This document shows positions 25,750 to 33,827 of a stretch of DNA of 64,000 nt, piece after piece. A program made the translations under genes and the position numbers. Each line of letters starts with the position of its first letter. Position 1 is the stretch's first letter. The stretch is from Candidatus Mailhella excrementigallinarum (GTDB lineage Bacteria; Desulfobacterota; Desulfovibrionia; Desulfovibrionales; Desulfovibrionaceae). Below the pieces are notes generated by a model that made no database searches, was not told the DNA's origin, and saw only the letters and a program-made list of their open reading frames with translations. The stretch spans positions 310,001-374,000 of the forward strand of contig CALUUZ010000001.1 of assembly GCA_944324075.1 (NCBI GenBank), read 5' to 3'.

Positions 25750-26779
25750 GCGTTGTCACCTCCTGTCCCGTATCGCCGCAGGGATTCGCCGCGGCGGGAA
25801 TGTTCCGCTCCCGGACCTGCCCCCGGATCGCCAGAAGATAGCGGTCAAGGCCGGCATAATCCTTTCCGGTCAGAGCAAGACTCCATGCCGTGCCGCACAA
25901 TCCTCTCGCCGCCTCGCCCTGCCCTGCGCCGTGTTCCATGAGCAGCAGGCCGCCGGACGGAAGCAGACGTTCCGCCAGAGCAACAACCGCGCGCGGATGC
26001 TCCAGGCCGGAAGGCCCGGGCACCAGCGCGCATTTCGGCTCAAATTCGCGCACGCCGCGTTCCAGCCCGGCGTATTCTTCTTCCCCGACATAGGGCGGAT
26101 TGCTGACGATCAGACAAGGAGAACGAAATTCTTCCGGAAGGCGCTCCGCAAAATCGGCAGCGGTGAAATCGGCATGAAGAAAGTTTACCCGATCAGCCGC
26201 ATTCAGCGCCTTCGCATTGATGCGCGCCATATCCAGAGCCTTTTCGCTGATATCCACGGCCATGCCCTTCCAGCACGGACATTCCGCCGCCAGAGTCAGG
26301 GCAATGCAGCCGCTGCCCGTGCCGAGATCAAGAAAACGGACCTCAGCGTCCGGAAACAGCGGCGCGCGCGCCAGAGCGTCCTTCAATCTCCCGGGAAACG
26401 GCATATCCGCGGCGGACACGCCCGGCATGCCGGACAGCACACGGGCAGCATCCACCAGATGCTCGGTTTCCGGCCTCGGAATCAACGTGGCGGGACTGAC
26501 CGCGAACATCCGGCCGTAAAATTCTCTTTTCCCTGCAAGATAGGCCAGAGGTTCCCCGCCCGCCCGGCGGGCAAGCAGCGCATTCAGCTCCCCTTCCGCG
26601 TCGGGAGGCAGGGATTCGCGCGCCCGCGTCACCAGAGCTTCGCGCGTCAGACCGAGAGCATGGCACAGCAGAAATTCCGCCTCGCGCCGGGGCGATGCGC
26701 CGGAATCTTCCGAAAATTCGGGCGAAGAAGCCAGGACGCGCGCCGCGCCGTCCAGCCATTCACGCAGAGAGCGCATCAT
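25727..26779 (-). CDS. prmC: Release factor glutamine methyltransferase PrmC
   Basis: This methyltransferase modifies the GGQ glutamine of peptide release factors 1 and 2. The SAM-binding motif is DLGTGSGCIALTLA (about 151-164) and the signature NPPY occurs at 217-220 (SNPPYVGEEEY). The N-terminal helical domain carries EPLAYLAGKREFYG, typical of PrmC/HemK. At 350 residues it is longer than the usual 280, with an unconserved insertion near 115-145 and a C-terminal extension of about 50 residues overlapping the Crp gene. It is coupled to the preceding hydrolase gene by a TGATG junction at 26779. Confidence 0.93.
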   Translation of the reverse strand: MMRSLREWLDGAARVLASSPEFSEDSGASPRREAEFLLCHALGLTREALVTRARESLPPDAEGELNALLARRAGGEPLAYLAGKREFYGRMFAVSPATLIPRPETEHLVDAARVLSGMPGVSAADMPFPGRLKDALARAPLFPDAEVRFLDLGTGSGCIALTLAAECPCWKGMAVDISEKALDMARINAKALNAADRVNFLHADFTAADFAERLPEEFRSPCLIVSNPPYVGEEEYAGLERGVREFEPKCALVPGPSGLEHPRAVVALAERLLPSGGLLLMEHGAGQGEAARGLCGTAWSLALTGKDYAGLDRYLLAIRGQVRERNIPAAANPCGDTGQEVTTHEPASGI

Positions 26780-27363
26780 CAGACCGCGCCGGACGCAAGG
26801 CCCTGCCTGTCCAGTTCATCCAGCGCCACACACTCCATCCCCATATTGGACATATCCCGCAGGTTGGATTCCGCCGCCTCCGGCGTGGCCGCCGAGCATG
26901 CGTCGCGCACCACCACCACGCGAAAGTCCCGGTACAGGGCATCCACCGCAGTACCGCGCACGCAGTTGGGATACTGGGTGCCCGCGATGATGACCGTATC
27001 CACTCCCCCGGCGCGGAGTTCGTCTTCCAGCGTGGTACGATAAAAAGCGCTGAACCGGGTCTTGACGATTTTCCGCTCTCCCGGCAGGGGCGCGAGTTCA
27101 TCCACAATCGCACAGCCGTCACGCCCCTCCACGCAGAATCCGGCGCCTCCGTTCTCGAACAGATGGCGGCGGAACATTTCCGCGTCGGAACCGTCGGCCT
27201 TGTGTTCGCGCACCACATGGAACACCGGCCAGCCCGAAGCTCGCGCCCTGTCCAGCAGACGACGGATCGCGGGAACCGTGGCCCAGGCTCCGGCCACGCA
27301 CAGGGGCGCACCGGGCAATACAAAATCCTTCTGCATGTCGATAATCAGCAGCGCGGGCTTCAT
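26779..27363 (-). CDS. Isochorismatase-fold cysteine hydrolase
   Basis: The start at 27363 follows CCGGGAGGTTGGA. The 194-residue protein has the catalytic triad of the nicotinamidase/isochorismatase superfamily: Asp9 in LLIIDMQKDF, Lys101 in IVKTRFSAF and Cys134 in QYPNCVRGTAVDA. Members hydrolyse nicotinamide, N-carbamoylsarcosine, isochorismate or related amides. The cis-peptide region GTQYPNCV suits a nicotinamidase-related amidase, but the substrate is unproven. It is the first gene of an operon with prmC and the Crp regulator. Confidence 0.88.
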   Translation of the reverse strand: MKPALLIIDMQKDFVLPGAPLCVAGAWATVPAIRRLLDRARASGWPVFHVVREHKADGSDAEMFRRHLFENGGAGFCVEGRDGCAIVDELAPLPGERKIVKTRFSAFYRTTLEDELRAGGVDTVIIAGTQYPNCVRGTAVDALYRDFRVVVVRDACSAATPEAAESNLRDMSNMGMECVALDELDRQGLASGAV

Positions 27364-27400
27364 TCCAACCTCCCGGAAACAGGGTAAGCGCGTGTGCGGC

Positions 27401-27440
27401 GGGGGAGGGGAAACTTTCTGAAGAAAGTTTCCCCTCCCCC
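27401..27440. terminator. 18-bp perfect hairpin
   Basis: GGGGGAGGGGAAACTTTC (27401-27418) pairs exactly with 27423-27440 around a TGAA loop. It lies between the end of the dapA operon and the start of the hydrolase-prmC operon, both on the minus strand, and probably ends the former. No U-tract follows. Confidence 0.6.
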
Positions 27441-27620
27441 GTCCCCCCTCCCCTTCAAAGACTTTCATCAGGGGACGGAGCGATGAACTCTCATGTTATC
27501 CGCTTGCAGAAAGGGCCGTCTCACACCCGGACAGATGCGCAGCGGCCCCGGCAAAACGTTTTGCGGAACGGGGCGCAGAAGAAGGGGAGCCTGAAAAAGC
27601 CCCTTCCCCCGCCCCGGCTT

Positions 27621-27974
27621 TCACGCATACATTTCGTGCCTGAGCCATTCCTTGATCGCCGGGGTCGGCGCGAAAACGCCCTTGAGGTTCCCGTATTCCT
27701 CCTTGAAGGCCTTTTCCAGGTCAGGAGGAAGAGCCAGCGTGAGCAGATCCACGGCTTCTTCGGAGTTGCGGCGCACCAGCCGCACCACCGGGGAGGAAGG
27801 CCAGGCATCCACTACAAAATATGTGGCGAAATCTTCCTTTGAGCGCACCGGGGCATGCTCGGCGTGCCAGTTGTTGTTGCCCCATTCAAGATACAGGGTC
27901 ACAGCATCTTCGGGCGCAAGATCCCAGTCAATGACGTATCTGGTGAACTCTTTCAGACGAGAAGGAGAATCCAT
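27621..27974 (-). CDS. Conserved hypothetical protein
   Basis: This acidic 117-residue protein has no signal peptide or membrane helix. Features include DLAPEDAVTLYLEWGNNNWHAEHAPVRS (about 18-45), a central TYFVVDAWPSSPVVRLVRRN and a C-terminal PTPAIKEWLRHEM. It may belong to a small Desulfovibrio family (called DVU0772 family by memory), but I could not check this. It starts 19 nt after dapA on the same strand, with a CGGAG site, so it is probably co-transcribed. No function is assigned. Confidence 0.75.
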   Translation of the reverse strand: MDSPSRLKEFTRYVIDWDLAPEDAVTLYLEWGNNNWHAEHAPVRSKEDFATYFVVDAWPSSPVVRLVRRNSEEAVDLLTLALPPDLEKAFKEEYGNLKGVFAPTPAIKEWLRHEMYA

Positions 27975-27993
27975 ACCGACTCCGGAAAAAAGG

Positions 27994-28869
27994 TTACAGC
28001 AGCCCGGCCCGGGCCAGTTCCGCCCGAAGGTTGTCCCGGGCGGCGGGGGCCATGCTGCACAGGGGCAGACGGAACTCGTCCGTCATACGGCCCATGAGCG
28101 CGAGCGCCGTTTTCACCGGGATGGGATTGCTTTCCATGAACATGGCCCGGTTCAGCGGCTCCAGTTCAAAATGCAGTCTGCGGGCAAGTGCCGCGTCGCC
28201 CTTTTCCCACGCCTCGCACAACGCCGCGACCCTGGCGGGCGCAATGTTGGACGTGACGGAAATAACCCCGCGCGCGCCGAGGCTGAGACTGGGCAGCAGC
28301 GTGAAATCATCGCCCGAAAAGAGCAGAAAGTCCTGCCCGCACTGTTCAAGAATATTGGAAACCTGCACCAGATTTCCCGTGGCTTCCTTGATGCCCGCCA
28401 CATGTTCCAGCTCACGGAACATGCGGGCCACTGTGGAGGGCAGGATATTGGAGCCTGTGCGTCCCGGCACGTTATAGACGAACAGGGGCAGCGCCACGGC
28501 GTCGTTCACGGCCTTGAAATGCCGGAAGATGCCTTCCTGGGTCGGCTTGTTGTAGTACGGGGAAATAAGCAGCGCGGCATCCGCGCCGGCCTTTTTGGCA
28601 AAGGCGGTCAGACGGATGGCCTCGGCGGTATTGTTGGACCCCGAACCCGCCAGTACGGGAACACGCCCTTTCACCTGCTCAATGCAGATGCGGATGGCGC
28701 TTTCATGCTCCTCATGGGTCATGGTGGCGGATTCGCCCGTGGTTCCGCACGGCAGCAGGGCATGGATACCCTGTTCCAACTGCCACTCTATGTGGGCGCG
28801 AAAGGCTTCCTCATCAATGCCGCCGTTTCTGAACGGCGTGACCAGCGCGGTAATGGCTCCGTGAAACAT
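27994..28869 (-). CDS. dapA: 4-hydroxy-tetrahydrodipicolinate synthase
   Basis: This TIM-barrel aldolase condenses pyruvate with aspartate semialdehyde, the first committed step of lysine and diaminopimelate synthesis. The 291-residue length is standard. Key residues are Thr43 and Thr44 in CGTTGES, Tyr132 in YNVPGRTG and the Schiff-base Lys161 in GIKEATGN. GVISVTSNIAP and the SNPIPVKTALALMG segment are also characteristic of true DapA rather than of sialate lyase. TCCGGGGAGGTTGC precedes the ATG. Confidence 0.96.
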   Translation of the reverse strand: MFHGAITALVTPFRNGGIDEEAFRAHIEWQLEQGIHALLPCGTTGESATMTHEEHESAIRICIEQVKGRVPVLAGSGSNNTAEAIRLTAFAKKAGADAALLISPYYNKPTQEGIFRHFKAVNDAVALPLFVYNVPGRTGSNILPSTVARMFRELEHVAGIKEATGNLVQVSNILEQCGQDFLLFSGDDFTLLPSLSLGARGVISVTSNIAPARVAALCEAWEKGDAALARRLHFELEPLNRAMFMESNPIPVKTALALMGRMTDEFRLPLCSMAPAARDNLRAELARAGLL

Positions 28870-29063
28870 GCAACCTCCCCGGAAGAGCAGCCGGAAGGCG
28901 GTAAAGGAATCGCCCCCCGTAAGGAAACGTTTAATCAGCGTCTCCTGCGGTCTTGCGGAGCAAGACCGCCCGCAAGTCGTGAATAGGAAAAATTTACTTT
29001 TCCCGTTAAATGAACAAGTTGGCGTGTCTTTCCCAAAGAGGCAAAAGCTTCTTTGGGCATGGG

Positions 29064-29090
29064 GCTGATTTATTCCCGGAATAAATCAGC
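29064..29090. terminator. 13-bp hairpin upstream of dapA
   Basis: GCTGATTTATTCC-C-GGAATAAATCAGC is a perfect inverted repeat followed by GGTTTCTT on the plus strand. It sits in the 765-nt gap 28870-29634 between divergent dapA and the HMA gene, with a second small hairpin (GGTCTTGCGG-AGCAAGACC) near 28950. The function could be attenuation, termination or a regulator site. Confidence 0.4.
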
Positions 29091-29201
29091 GGTTTCTTAA
29101 AGAGGGGCGGGGCGGCCCCGCCTGTTCTGTTCTTTTGACATTCCCGTGTCATGGGGTCAAGAGCTTACGCTCTGTTGTCATTGTGTTGAAAACAACCCTG
29201 A

Positions 29202-29520
29202 CCGCCGGAGGCGCGAGCGGAGCGAGCATGGAGGCCGACCGAATGGCGGCCCCGCAGGGCCGAGCCTGTTGCCGGGCGGAGCGAGGCTCACGGGCATCGA
29301 GAGCAGAGATGACGCCCCCCGCATGGTCATGCGGCATGGAAGGGGGGGGCGAGGAGCGGAAGCCATGTCTCGCGGAGCGGAGCCTTCGGGCAGCGAAGCA
29401 GGACGAAGGCGCAAGCGAGTCGGACGTGGACACATGCTGCCTTTGCGGCAACATGCGTTGCCGCCTCGCGGCCGGAGCAGAACCGTGCGCCTCGCGCAAC
29501 GCCGCCAACACCAGTCCTGA
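29202..29520. repeat. GC-rich repeat family R3, copy 2
   Basis: Contains CCGCCGGAGGCGCGAGCG, CCCCGCATGGTCATGCGGC and CTTTGCGGCAACATGCGTTG, in the same order as in 2663-2870. It is the bulk of the 765-nt gap between dapA and the HMA gene. No frame in it has a ribosome site or recognisable domain. Confidence 0.5.
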
Positions 29521-29544
29521 CAGCAAAGCCTCCACATTTTTCCA

Positions 29545-29611
29545 TTGACAGAATCCGGCGCCATGCGTACATCTTACATATCAACATTCAAACAATCGTT
29601 TTATTGATATG
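29545..29611 (+). promoter_or_regulatory. Promoter region of the metal-export genes
   Basis: TTGACA (29545-29550) is followed after 17 nt by a weak TACATC. Downstream lies an inverted repeat CATATCAA (29577-29584) / TTGATATG (29604-29611), and AGGAGG (29622-29627) precedes the HMA gene. The inverted repeat is a candidate metalloregulator operator, though no regulator gene is adjacent. Confidence 0.4.
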
Positions 29612-29634
29612 CCTCAACCCACAGGAGGGTCGTC

Positions 29635-29853
29635 ATGAAAAAATCCATCAGGCTTTCCGGCCTTGACTGCGCCAACTGCGCCGCAAAAATGGAAGAAGCC
29701 GTGCGCGGCATCGAAGGAGTAGAGGCCGTCAGCGTGAACTTTCTGACGCAGAAAATGGTGCTGGAAGCCGAGGATTCCCGCTTTGACGCCGTGCTGGAAA
29801 CGGCGAAGAAGCGCATCGGCAGAATTGATCCGGACGTTGAAGTGGGAGTATAG
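29635..29853 (+). CDS. Heavy-metal-associated (HMA) domain protein
   Basis: This 72-residue ferredoxin-fold metal-binding domain has the CxxC pair Cys12 and Cys15 in GLDCANC. It is normally the N-terminal domain of P1B ATPases such as ZntA/CadA. Here it is a separate gene ending 5 nt before the ATPase start, so it probably delivers metal to, or regulates, the ATPase in trans. The AGGAGGGTCGTC site is strong. Confidence 0.9.
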   Translation: MKKSIRLSGLDCANCAAKMEEAVRGIEGVEAVSVNFLTQKMVLEAEDSRFDAVLETAKKRIGRIDPDVEVGV

Positions 29854-29858
29854 CCGCA

Positions 29859-31712
29859 ATGACGAAAAAACAGCGCAAGACGCTCTGCCGCATTGTGATC
29901 GCCGCGGCGCTTTACGCCCTGGCGGTGGCGGCTCCGCTGGAGGGGATGCTCCGCCTCGCGGCCTTCCTCGCCGTTTATGCGATCATCGGCGGCGACATCC
30001 TGCTCAAGGCGGCGCGCAACATCACGCGCGGGCAGGTTTTTGACGAGAATTTCCTCATGTCCGTGGCCACGGTGGGCGCGCTGTGCCTGGGTGAATACCC
30101 CGAAGCCGTGGCCGTCATGCTGTTCTATCAGATCGGCGAACTGTTCCAGTCCTACGCTGTGGGCAAGTCCCGCCAGTCCATCGCGGCGCTCATGGACATC
30201 CGCCCCGACTACGCCAATGTGGAACGCGGCGGAAAGCTCGAACAGGTCGATCCCGAGGAAGTGGCAGAGGGAGAACTCATCGTTGTCAAGCCGGGCGAGC
30301 GCATCCCTCTGGACGGCGTGGTGGAGGAAGGCTCCTCTTCCGTGGATACGGCGGCGCTGACGGGAGAATCCGTCCCGCGCGAGGTTCTGCCCGGACACGA
30401 AGTCATCAGCGGCTGCGTAAACCTGAGCGGCATGCTCAAGGTGCGGGTTTCCAGGGAATTCGGACAGTCCACCGTGGCGCGCATTCTTGATCTGGTGGAA
30501 AATTCCACCGCGCGCAAGAGCCGGAGTGAACACTTCATCACCCGCTTTGCCCGCTACTATACGCCCGCTGTCGTGTTTGCCGCGCTTGCGCTGGCCGCGA
30601 TTCCTCCCCTGATTTTCGGGCAGGCTTTTTCCATATGGGTGGAACGCGCCCTCACCTTTCTGGTCATTTCCTGCCCCTGCGCGCTGGTTATCTCCATCCC
30701 CCTGAGTTTTTTCGGCGGCATCGGGGGCGCTTCCCGCTCCGGCATTCTGGTCAAGGGCGGAAACTATCTTGAAGCCCTGGCCGATGTATCCATCGTAGCC
30801 TTTGACAAGACAGGCACGCTGACCAGAGGCAGCTTTGAAGTGGTCGCCGTACACCCCGAGCAGATCGGAAAGGATGACCTGCTCGGTCTGGCCGCGCTGG
30901 TGGAAAGCTATTCCGATCACCCCATCTCCCGCTCTCTCAGGGAAGCCTGGGGCAGGGAAATCGACCGTGCGCGCGTTTCCAGTGTGGAGGAAATTCCCGG
31001 TCAGGGCGTGCGGGCTGCGGTGGACGGCCGGCAGGTGGCCGTGGGCAGTCTCAGGCTCATGGAAAGCATGGGAGCAAAGGACGCGCGTGAATGTCACCTG
31101 GCGGGAACCTCCGTGCATGTCGCCGTTGACGGCGCGTATCAGGGCCATATCGTCATCGCCGACGTAGCCAAGCCCGACGCTGCGGAAGCCATACGCGAAC
31201 TCAAGGCGCTGGGCGTGCGGAAGACGGTCATGCTCACCGGCGACGCCCGCAAGGTGGGAGAAAGCGTGGCGCGTGAACTGGGTATTGACGACTATTACGC
31301 CGAACTTCTTCCGGCGGACAAGGTGGCCGGTCTGGAACGCCTGCTGGCAGAAAAGCGCGACAATGAAAAACTGGCCTTTGTCGGGGACGGCATCAACGAC
31401 GCTCCCGTGCTGGGGCGGGCCGACGTGGGCATCGCCATGGGCGCGCTGGGTTCGGACGCGGCCATTGAGGCGGCGGATGTGGTTCTCATGGACGACAGAC
31501 CGACACGCATTGCGGACGCCATGCGCATCGCGCGCAAGACCCTGCGCATCGTGCGCCAGAACATCGTCTTCGCGCTGGGCGTAAAGGGCGTGGTACTGGC
31601 GCTGGGCGCGGCGGGACTGGCAAACATGTGGGCGGCGGTATTCGCGGATGTGGGAGTTTCCGTCATCGCCATTCTCAATGCCATGCGCGCGCTGGACGTC
31701 AGGAAAAAGTGA
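29859..31712 (+). CDS. P1B-type heavy-metal-exporting ATPase
   Basis: This 617-residue pump has the phosphorylation site DKTGTLT (Asp316), the actuator motif TGES, the nucleotide-domain His-Pro pair in SDHPISRSL, and GDGINDAP. The membrane metal site is CPC (Cys272-Pro-Cys274). Lack of an N-terminal CxxC domain is explained by the separate HMA gene just upstream. CPC plus the C-terminal layout with NMWAAVFADVGVSVIAILNA fits the Zn/Cd/Pb branch (P1B-2), but Cu cannot be excluded. It exports metal from the cytoplasm at the cost of ATP. Confidence 0.93.
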   Translation: MTKKQRKTLCRIVIAAALYALAVAAPLEGMLRLAAFLAVYAIIGGDILLKAARNITRGQVFDENFLMSVATVGALCLGEYPEAVAVMLFYQIGELFQSYAVGKSRQSIAALMDIRPDYANVERGGKLEQVDPEEVAEGELIVVKPGERIPLDGVVEEGSSSVDTAALTGESVPREVLPGHEVISGCVNLSGMLKVRVSREFGQSTVARILDLVENSTARKSRSEHFITRFARYYTPAVVFAALALAAIPPLIFGQAFSIWVERALTFLVISCPCALVISIPLSFFGGIGGASRSGILVKGGNYLEALADVSIVAFDKTGTLTRGSFEVVAVHPEQIGKDDLLGLAALVESYSDHPISRSLREAWGREIDRARVSSVEEIPGQGVRAAVDGRQVAVGSLRLMESMGAKDARECHLAGTSVHVAVDGAYQGHIVIADVAKPDAAEAIRELKALGVRKTVMLTGDARKVGESVARELGIDDYYAELLPADKVAGLERLLAEKRDNEKLAFVGDGINDAPVLGRADVGIAMGALGSDAAIEAADVVLMDDRPTRIADAMRIARKTLRIVRQNIVFALGVKGVVLALGAAGLANMWAAVFADVGVSVIAILNAMRALDVRKK

Positions 31713-31723
31713 AATCGGGAGGA

Positions 31724-31763
31724 GGTGGAGGAAAGGGCTTTTGAAAAAGCCCTTTCCTCCACC
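31724..31763 (+). terminator. Terminator after the metal ATPase
   Basis: GGTGGAGGAAAGGGCTTT pairs with AAAGCCCTTTCCTCCACC around a short loop, 11 nt after the ATPase stop. An AAAACTTTTT tract lies about 20 nt further on. Confidence 0.7.
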
Positions 31764-31790
31764 GTACCTCTTCTTTCCCAAAACTTTTTA

Positions 31791-31955
31791 GAGCGTTTTG
31801 CTTTCGCAAATATCTGCCGGCCAGCCCCTGTGTTCTGACCCGCAGGTTTCACGCCGCCGGGGCTTTACGCCGCAAGTGAACTGCGGATGCTCCGGCGGCG
31901 CGACGGAGTCTCGCCTTGCTCGACTCCGCAAGAGCATTTCACAAGCAAAATGCTC
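31791..31955 (+). repeat. Dispersed repeat family R1, copy G (full length)
   Basis: This near-complete copy runs from GAGCGTTTTGCTTTCGC through AAATATCTGCCGGCC, CCCTGTGTTCTGACCCGCAG, TTTACGCCGCAAGTGAACTG and GACGGAGTCTCGCC to the terminal hairpin GAGCATTTCA-N4-AAAATGCTC. It fills most of the 335-nt gap between the metal ATPase and the EamA transporter genes. Confidence 0.8.
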
Positions 31956-32047
31956 TTGCTGTTCACGTTCTCTCTGGACGATTGCCGCCGCTTCTGTCAT
32001 GCTCCGCCCCGCCGGGCACTCCGTCCGGCGCAAAACGCACCTTCACC

Positions 32048-32953
32048 ATGCACGGCAGCACCGAACTCGGCATTCTTTTCGCACTGGGCACCGCCTTTTC
32101 CTGGGCTACTGCAGGCATCATCCATACCGCCATTGCCCGCCGTGTCGGCGTTCAGGGCGTGATGCTTCTGCGCCAGCCCGTCGCCGCCGCCGCTCTCGGA
32201 GCCGTCTGCCTGTTTTCCGGCGTGCCGCTTCTGACCTCTCCCCATTTTCTCTGGCTGGCCGCCGCTTCCGGTCTTACCGGCATTCTGGTTGGCGACGCAT
32301 GCCTTTATGCCGGAGCCCTGCGCATCGGACTGCGCCCCGCCCAGGTCTGCCTTTCCCTTTCCGCCGCGTTCACCGCAATCATCGGCGCAATGTTCCTGGG
32401 GGAACGCATCGGTCTGCAAGGTGCGCTCGGCATCGGCATCGCCACCGCCGGCGTCATTCTCGTGGTCGCCTCCGAGCGGGGAGACGCGCATAATCCCCCT
32501 GCGGACAGGCGCGTCCGCGCGCGGGGCATCGCCCTCTGTCTGCTCTCCGCCCTGATGCTGGCGGTAGGCATGATCTTTTCCAAACAGGCGCTTTCCGAAG
32601 GCATGGACGCGCTCTCCCTGGCATTGTACCGCAACGGCGTCTCCATGATCGGCATCATCCTCGTGACTGCGCTGCGCGGCTCCATCCGGCCCGTCTTCGC
32701 CGCCGTGCGGGAACATCCCGGAGTATTCAGACTTGTGCCTCCGGGCTGTCTGTTCGGCCCGGCGGGCGGCATCTGGCTTTCCTGCCTCGCCATAGACTAT
32801 CTGCCCGCTTCCGTCGCATCCATGCTTATCGGACTGGAACCCATCGCCCTGCTGATCATCATGGGCCTCATGGAACGCCGCATGCCCCGCCGCGACTCCG
32901 TCATCGGGGCCGTCATCGCCTGCGCCGGCGCGGCCGTTCTGGTTTCACGATAG
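32048..32953 (+). CDS. EamA/DMT family transporter
   Basis: This 301-residue protein has about ten membrane helices in two EamA repeats. LFALGTAFSWATAGIIHTAI starts the first, LCLLSALMLAVGMIFSKQAL the second, and ASVASMLIGLEPIALLIIMG is the family's conserved helix-9 segment. It exports an unknown small molecule. The start at 32048 lacks a strong ribosome site; an upstream in-frame alternative at 31916 would run through the R1 repeat and is unlikely. Confidence 0.85.
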   Translation: MHGSTELGILFALGTAFSWATAGIIHTAIARRVGVQGVMLLRQPVAAAALGAVCLFSGVPLLTSPHFLWLAAASGLTGILVGDACLYAGALRIGLRPAQVCLSLSAAFTAIIGAMFLGERIGLQGALGIGIATAGVILVVASERGDAHNPPADRRVRARGIALCLLSALMLAVGMIFSKQALSEGMDALSLALYRNGVSMIGIILVTALRGSIRPVFAAVREHPGVFRLVPPGCLFGPAGGIWLSCLAIDYLPASVASMLIGLEPIALLIIMGLMERRMPRRDSVIGAVIACAGAAVLVSR

Positions 32954-32958
32954 GGAGA

Positions 32959-33750
32959 TCAGCCGAACGCGACATCAAGGCACATCATGAGCGCAAAGCC
33001 CAGCATGACTCCCATGGTGGCGGCATCGCCGTTGCCCGAAGCCTGGGCCTCCGGCACAACCTCCTCCACCACCACAAACACCATCGCGCCTGCGGCAAAT
33101 GCAAGAGTCCAGGGCAGAATCGGCGCGGCAACCGAGGCCGCCGCCGCGCCGATCACCGCCGCTATCGGCTCCACTATTCCGGACAACTGCCCGTAAAAAA
33201 AGGCCCTGCGGCGGGAAAGCCCCTCCCGCAGCAGAGGAACGGAAACAGCCATGCCTTCCGGCAGATTCTGCAAACCGATGCCGAGCATCAGCGTGACCGC
33301 CCCGGCAAAACCCATCTCCGGGGAGGCGGCAGACGCGCCGAAAGCCACCCCCACGGCCAGCCCTTCGGGAATATTGTGCAGGGTAATGGCCAGCACCAGC
33401 AGCGCGCTGCGCGGCAGACGGGAGGGCCTGCCGTCCGCAAAGCCCTCCAGGGGATGCAGATGCGGCAACAGGATATCCAGAAGACGCAGCGCAACCGCGC
33501 CGCCCAGAAAACCGAAGGCCACCGGCACAAAACGCCATGCGCCCCATCCGGCCCCGGCCAGTTCCAGCGCGGGATCAAGCAGGGACCAGAACGAGGCCGC
33601 CAGCATCACTCCGGCGGCGAACCCCAGCATGATATCCAGCGAACGCCGGGAAAATTCGCGGGGTGAAAACACCGCCGCCGCGCCCAGGGATGTGAAGCCC
33701 CAGGTGACAAGTCCGGCCAGCAGGCCCATGATTGCCGGATGCTGCAGCAT
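32959..33750 (-). CDS. ZIP family metal transporter
   Basis: The start at 33750 follows AAGGAGGAGCGAC. The 263-residue protein has eight predicted helices and the two metal-site motifs HNIPEG and QNLPEG in helices 4 and 5, diagnostic of ZIP (ZupT/GufA branch) transporters. These move Zn(II), Fe(II) or other divalent metals into the cytoplasm. In the second motif Gln replaces the usual His, as in many GufA-like proteins. It converges on the EamA gene with a 5-nt gap. Confidence 0.92.
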   Translation of the reverse strand: MLQHPAIMGLLAGLVTWGFTSLGAAAVFSPREFSRRSLDIMLGFAAGVMLAASFWSLLDPALELAGAGWGAWRFVPVAFGFLGGAVALRLLDILLPHLHPLEGFADGRPSRLPRSALLVLAITLHNIPEGLAVGVAFGASAASPEMGFAGAVTLMLGIGLQNLPEGMAVSVPLLREGLSRRRAFFYGQLSGIVEPIAAVIGAAAASVAAPILPWTLAFAAGAMVFVVVEEVVPEAQASGNGDAATMGVMLGFALMMCLDVAFG

Positions 33751-33827
33751 GTCGCTCCTCCTTGTGCGGTGATACCCCGAAGCAATAACGCGGACGCGGG
33801 CGGGAAACAAGGGCATGAGAAGGAACC

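Noticed and set aside
28870-29110. Possible lysine riboswitch upstream of dapA
   Set aside because: The region has hairpins but none of the conserved lysine-riboswitch core motifs were recognised.
29601-31781. Very long minus-strand open frame opposite the metal ATPase
   Set aside because: It mirrors the plus-strand ATPase, whose motifs (DKTGT, CPC, GDGIND) are unmistakable. The opposite frame is His/Gly/Arg-rich with no domain and no ribosome site; long antisense frames are usual at this GC content.
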